Of a DNA stretch of 6,997 nucleotides, positions 6,229 to 6,997 are shown piece after piece. How positions within the stretch are numbered: position 1 is the first letter of the stretch; every line of letters starts with the position of its first letter. Below the pieces are notes generated by a model. The model ran no database searches and was not told where the DNA came from. It was given only the letters and a program-made list of their open reading frames with translations. The position numbers and the translations under genes were made by a program. This DNA comes from Deltaproteobacteria bacterium (GTDB taxonomy: Bacteria > Desulfobacterota > Desulfarculia > Adiutricales > JAGVGV01), in NCBI GenBank assembly GCA_015233515.1, contig JADFXS010000083.1, forward strand, positions 396-7,392, in the 5' to 3' direction.

Positions 6229-6868
6229 CCCGGACGCCATCCGGGCTGAATTAGTGAAAATCTGCGCCAAGCGTGTGCGGGGGGATATTCGCGAGAAGAC
6301 CTTCCAGCGCACCTTGGCTCAGCGGACGGTGGACCTTTATCGCGCGGTGATCAGCCCCCGGCTGAAACGGGATGAGACGATAATGTGCGAGCACCATCTT
6401 CTCCAGTCCCATTTCAAGATTGCCCAATCCGTGCTCAGGGAACCGGAACAAATGGCCACCAGTCTGTTCGCCACGGATCGCCGCCTTATACGATTGCGGT
6501 CGATGGTCAAGCCGAATTCACCGGTTAATTGTGACGAATCCGACCAGACCGTCATCGATGAGATTTTTTACGACCAAGTATTGACCGTAAAAGTAAGGCG
6601 GCAGATCCGTAACTCGCAAATTCTCGCCGGTTTGCTGACCTCAGGCTTTGCCTATGTTTTCAAGCCTTATCTCAATATAACCGGCACAGTCTTGATCGGC
6701 TTCGGGATACTGGGAGTTTTGCACGCCCTCGTTCTACCCACGCGCTGGGTGGAGCTGGTAACCGCCGATGATTCCACAAAAAATGATCCCATGACTGTTC
6801 CCGTCCTTCATAAAAAAAGCGGTCGGGCCTTGGTGAGGTACATTCGTGCCCGGACCCTCCGCGTCTAA
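6185..6868 (+). CDS. Unrecognised membrane protein with possible bacterial PH-like domain
   Basis: The protein has 227 residues from the ATG at 6185. A basic, soluble N-terminal part (1-85) precedes a stretch resembling the core of bacterial PH-like domains: TSLFATDRRLIRLRS (92-106), then VIDEIFYDQVLTVKVR (123-138), and RWVELVTAD (187-195) after the membrane part. Two hydrophobic segments, about 145-160 and 166-184, are inserted between these, followed by a basic tail. The PH-like call rests on pattern memory only. Starts at 6185, 6191, 6194 or 6206 are all possible and none has a clear Shine-Dalgarno sequence. All lie inside the preceding gene, so translation is probably coupled to it. The gene ends 2 bases before a strong terminator, making it the last of the operon. 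A lipid- or membrane-associated accessory role is a weak inference. Confidence 0.85.
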   Translation: MRMVYILVSTRTKTDPDAIRAELVKICAKRVRGDIREKTFQRTLAQRTVDLYRAVISPRLKRDETIMCEHHLLQSHFKIAQSVLREPEQMATSLFATDRRLIRLRSMVKPNSPVNCDESDQTVIDEIFYDQVLTVKVRRQIRNSQILAGLLTSGFAYVFKPYLNITGTVLIGFGILGVLHALVLPTRWVELVTADDSTKNDPMTVPVLHKKSGRALVRYIRARTLRV

Positions 6869-6870
6869 CC

Positions 6871-6913
6871 CCGCGCCAGGCCGCTTTTGGGGCAAAGCCT
6901 GGCGCGGTTTTCT
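6871..6913 (+). terminator. Strong intrinsic terminator closing the operon
   Basis: An 11-base perfect stem pairs CCGCGCCAGGC (6871-6881) with GCCTGGCGCGG (6897-6907) across a 15-base loop. TTTTCT and a T-rich run to 6922 follow directly. The T-run lies only on the + strand side, so it terminates rightward transcription. Confidence 0.93.
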
Positions 6914-6922
6914 ATTATTTTT

Positions 6923-6997
6923 GGAAATCATCGGAATAATCCCTCCCCCGCCGCCCGATCAAACCGCCCTGTTAGCGCGTTTCAAACTTTTGCATAC
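6923..6997. other. Right-hand end with no recognised feature
   Basis: I see no gene start, ribosome binding site or RNA gene on either strand in these 75 bases. There is a C-rich run, CCCTCCCCCGCCGCCCG, at 6941-6957. Confidence 0.5.

Noticed and set aside
6734..6931. 65-codon minus-strand frame at the right end
   Set aside because: It crosses the terminator stem and lies antisense to the last gene; composition shows no protein-like pattern.

Overview
The window looks like a chromosomal stretch from a Gram-negative bacterium. Mid GC content, a Cache-sensor kinase with an NtrB-like core, an NtrC-like receiver and a TauE/SafE transporter set among small membrane proteins suit a sulfur-metabolising deltaproteobacterium (Desulfobacterota). 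That placement is an inference from gene style, with no rRNA or marker gene to confirm it. All supported genes are on the + strand. I see no tRNA, rRNA, CRISPR array, insertion sequence or phage gene.

Region 1 (1-1570) is a NarX/NarL-type two-component pair. The kinase is cut by the left edge: its frame is open to base 1 and begins in what looks like the last strand of a periplasmic sensor domain. The LuxR-type regulator start overlaps the kinase stop by one base.

Region 2 (1571-1843) is a 273-base intergenic stretch. It holds three exact copies of ATCAGGAAA and a 13-base palindrome, probably control sites for the downstream genes, though no strong promoter is visible.

Region 3 (1844-4123) is a second two-component pair: a membrane kinase with a large double-Cache-like periplasmic sensor and a HisKA/HATPase core, followed by a single-domain receiver with no DNA-binding output.

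Region 4 (4124-6868) is a membrane-protein cluster. It contains an unrecognised protein with a TM segment near each end and an extracytoplasmic domain between them, a 355-residue TauE/SafE-family permease, a 35-residue single-TM protein, a 67-residue two-TM protein, and a 227-residue protein with a possible bacterial PH-like fold and two TM segments. The genes are close together, most have a good ribosome binding site, and a strong intrinsic terminator (6871-6913) ends the block. The last 75 bases show nothing recognisable.

The simplest reading is that regions 3 and 4 form one operon: a kinase senses a periplasmic ligand and, through a stand-alone receiver, acts on a TauE-type anion exporter that works with up to four uncharacterised membrane partners. 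The substrate (sulfite, sulfate, an organosulfonate or something else) cannot be read from the sequence. The NarL-type regulator upstream is a possible DNA-binding output for both systems, but that is speculation.
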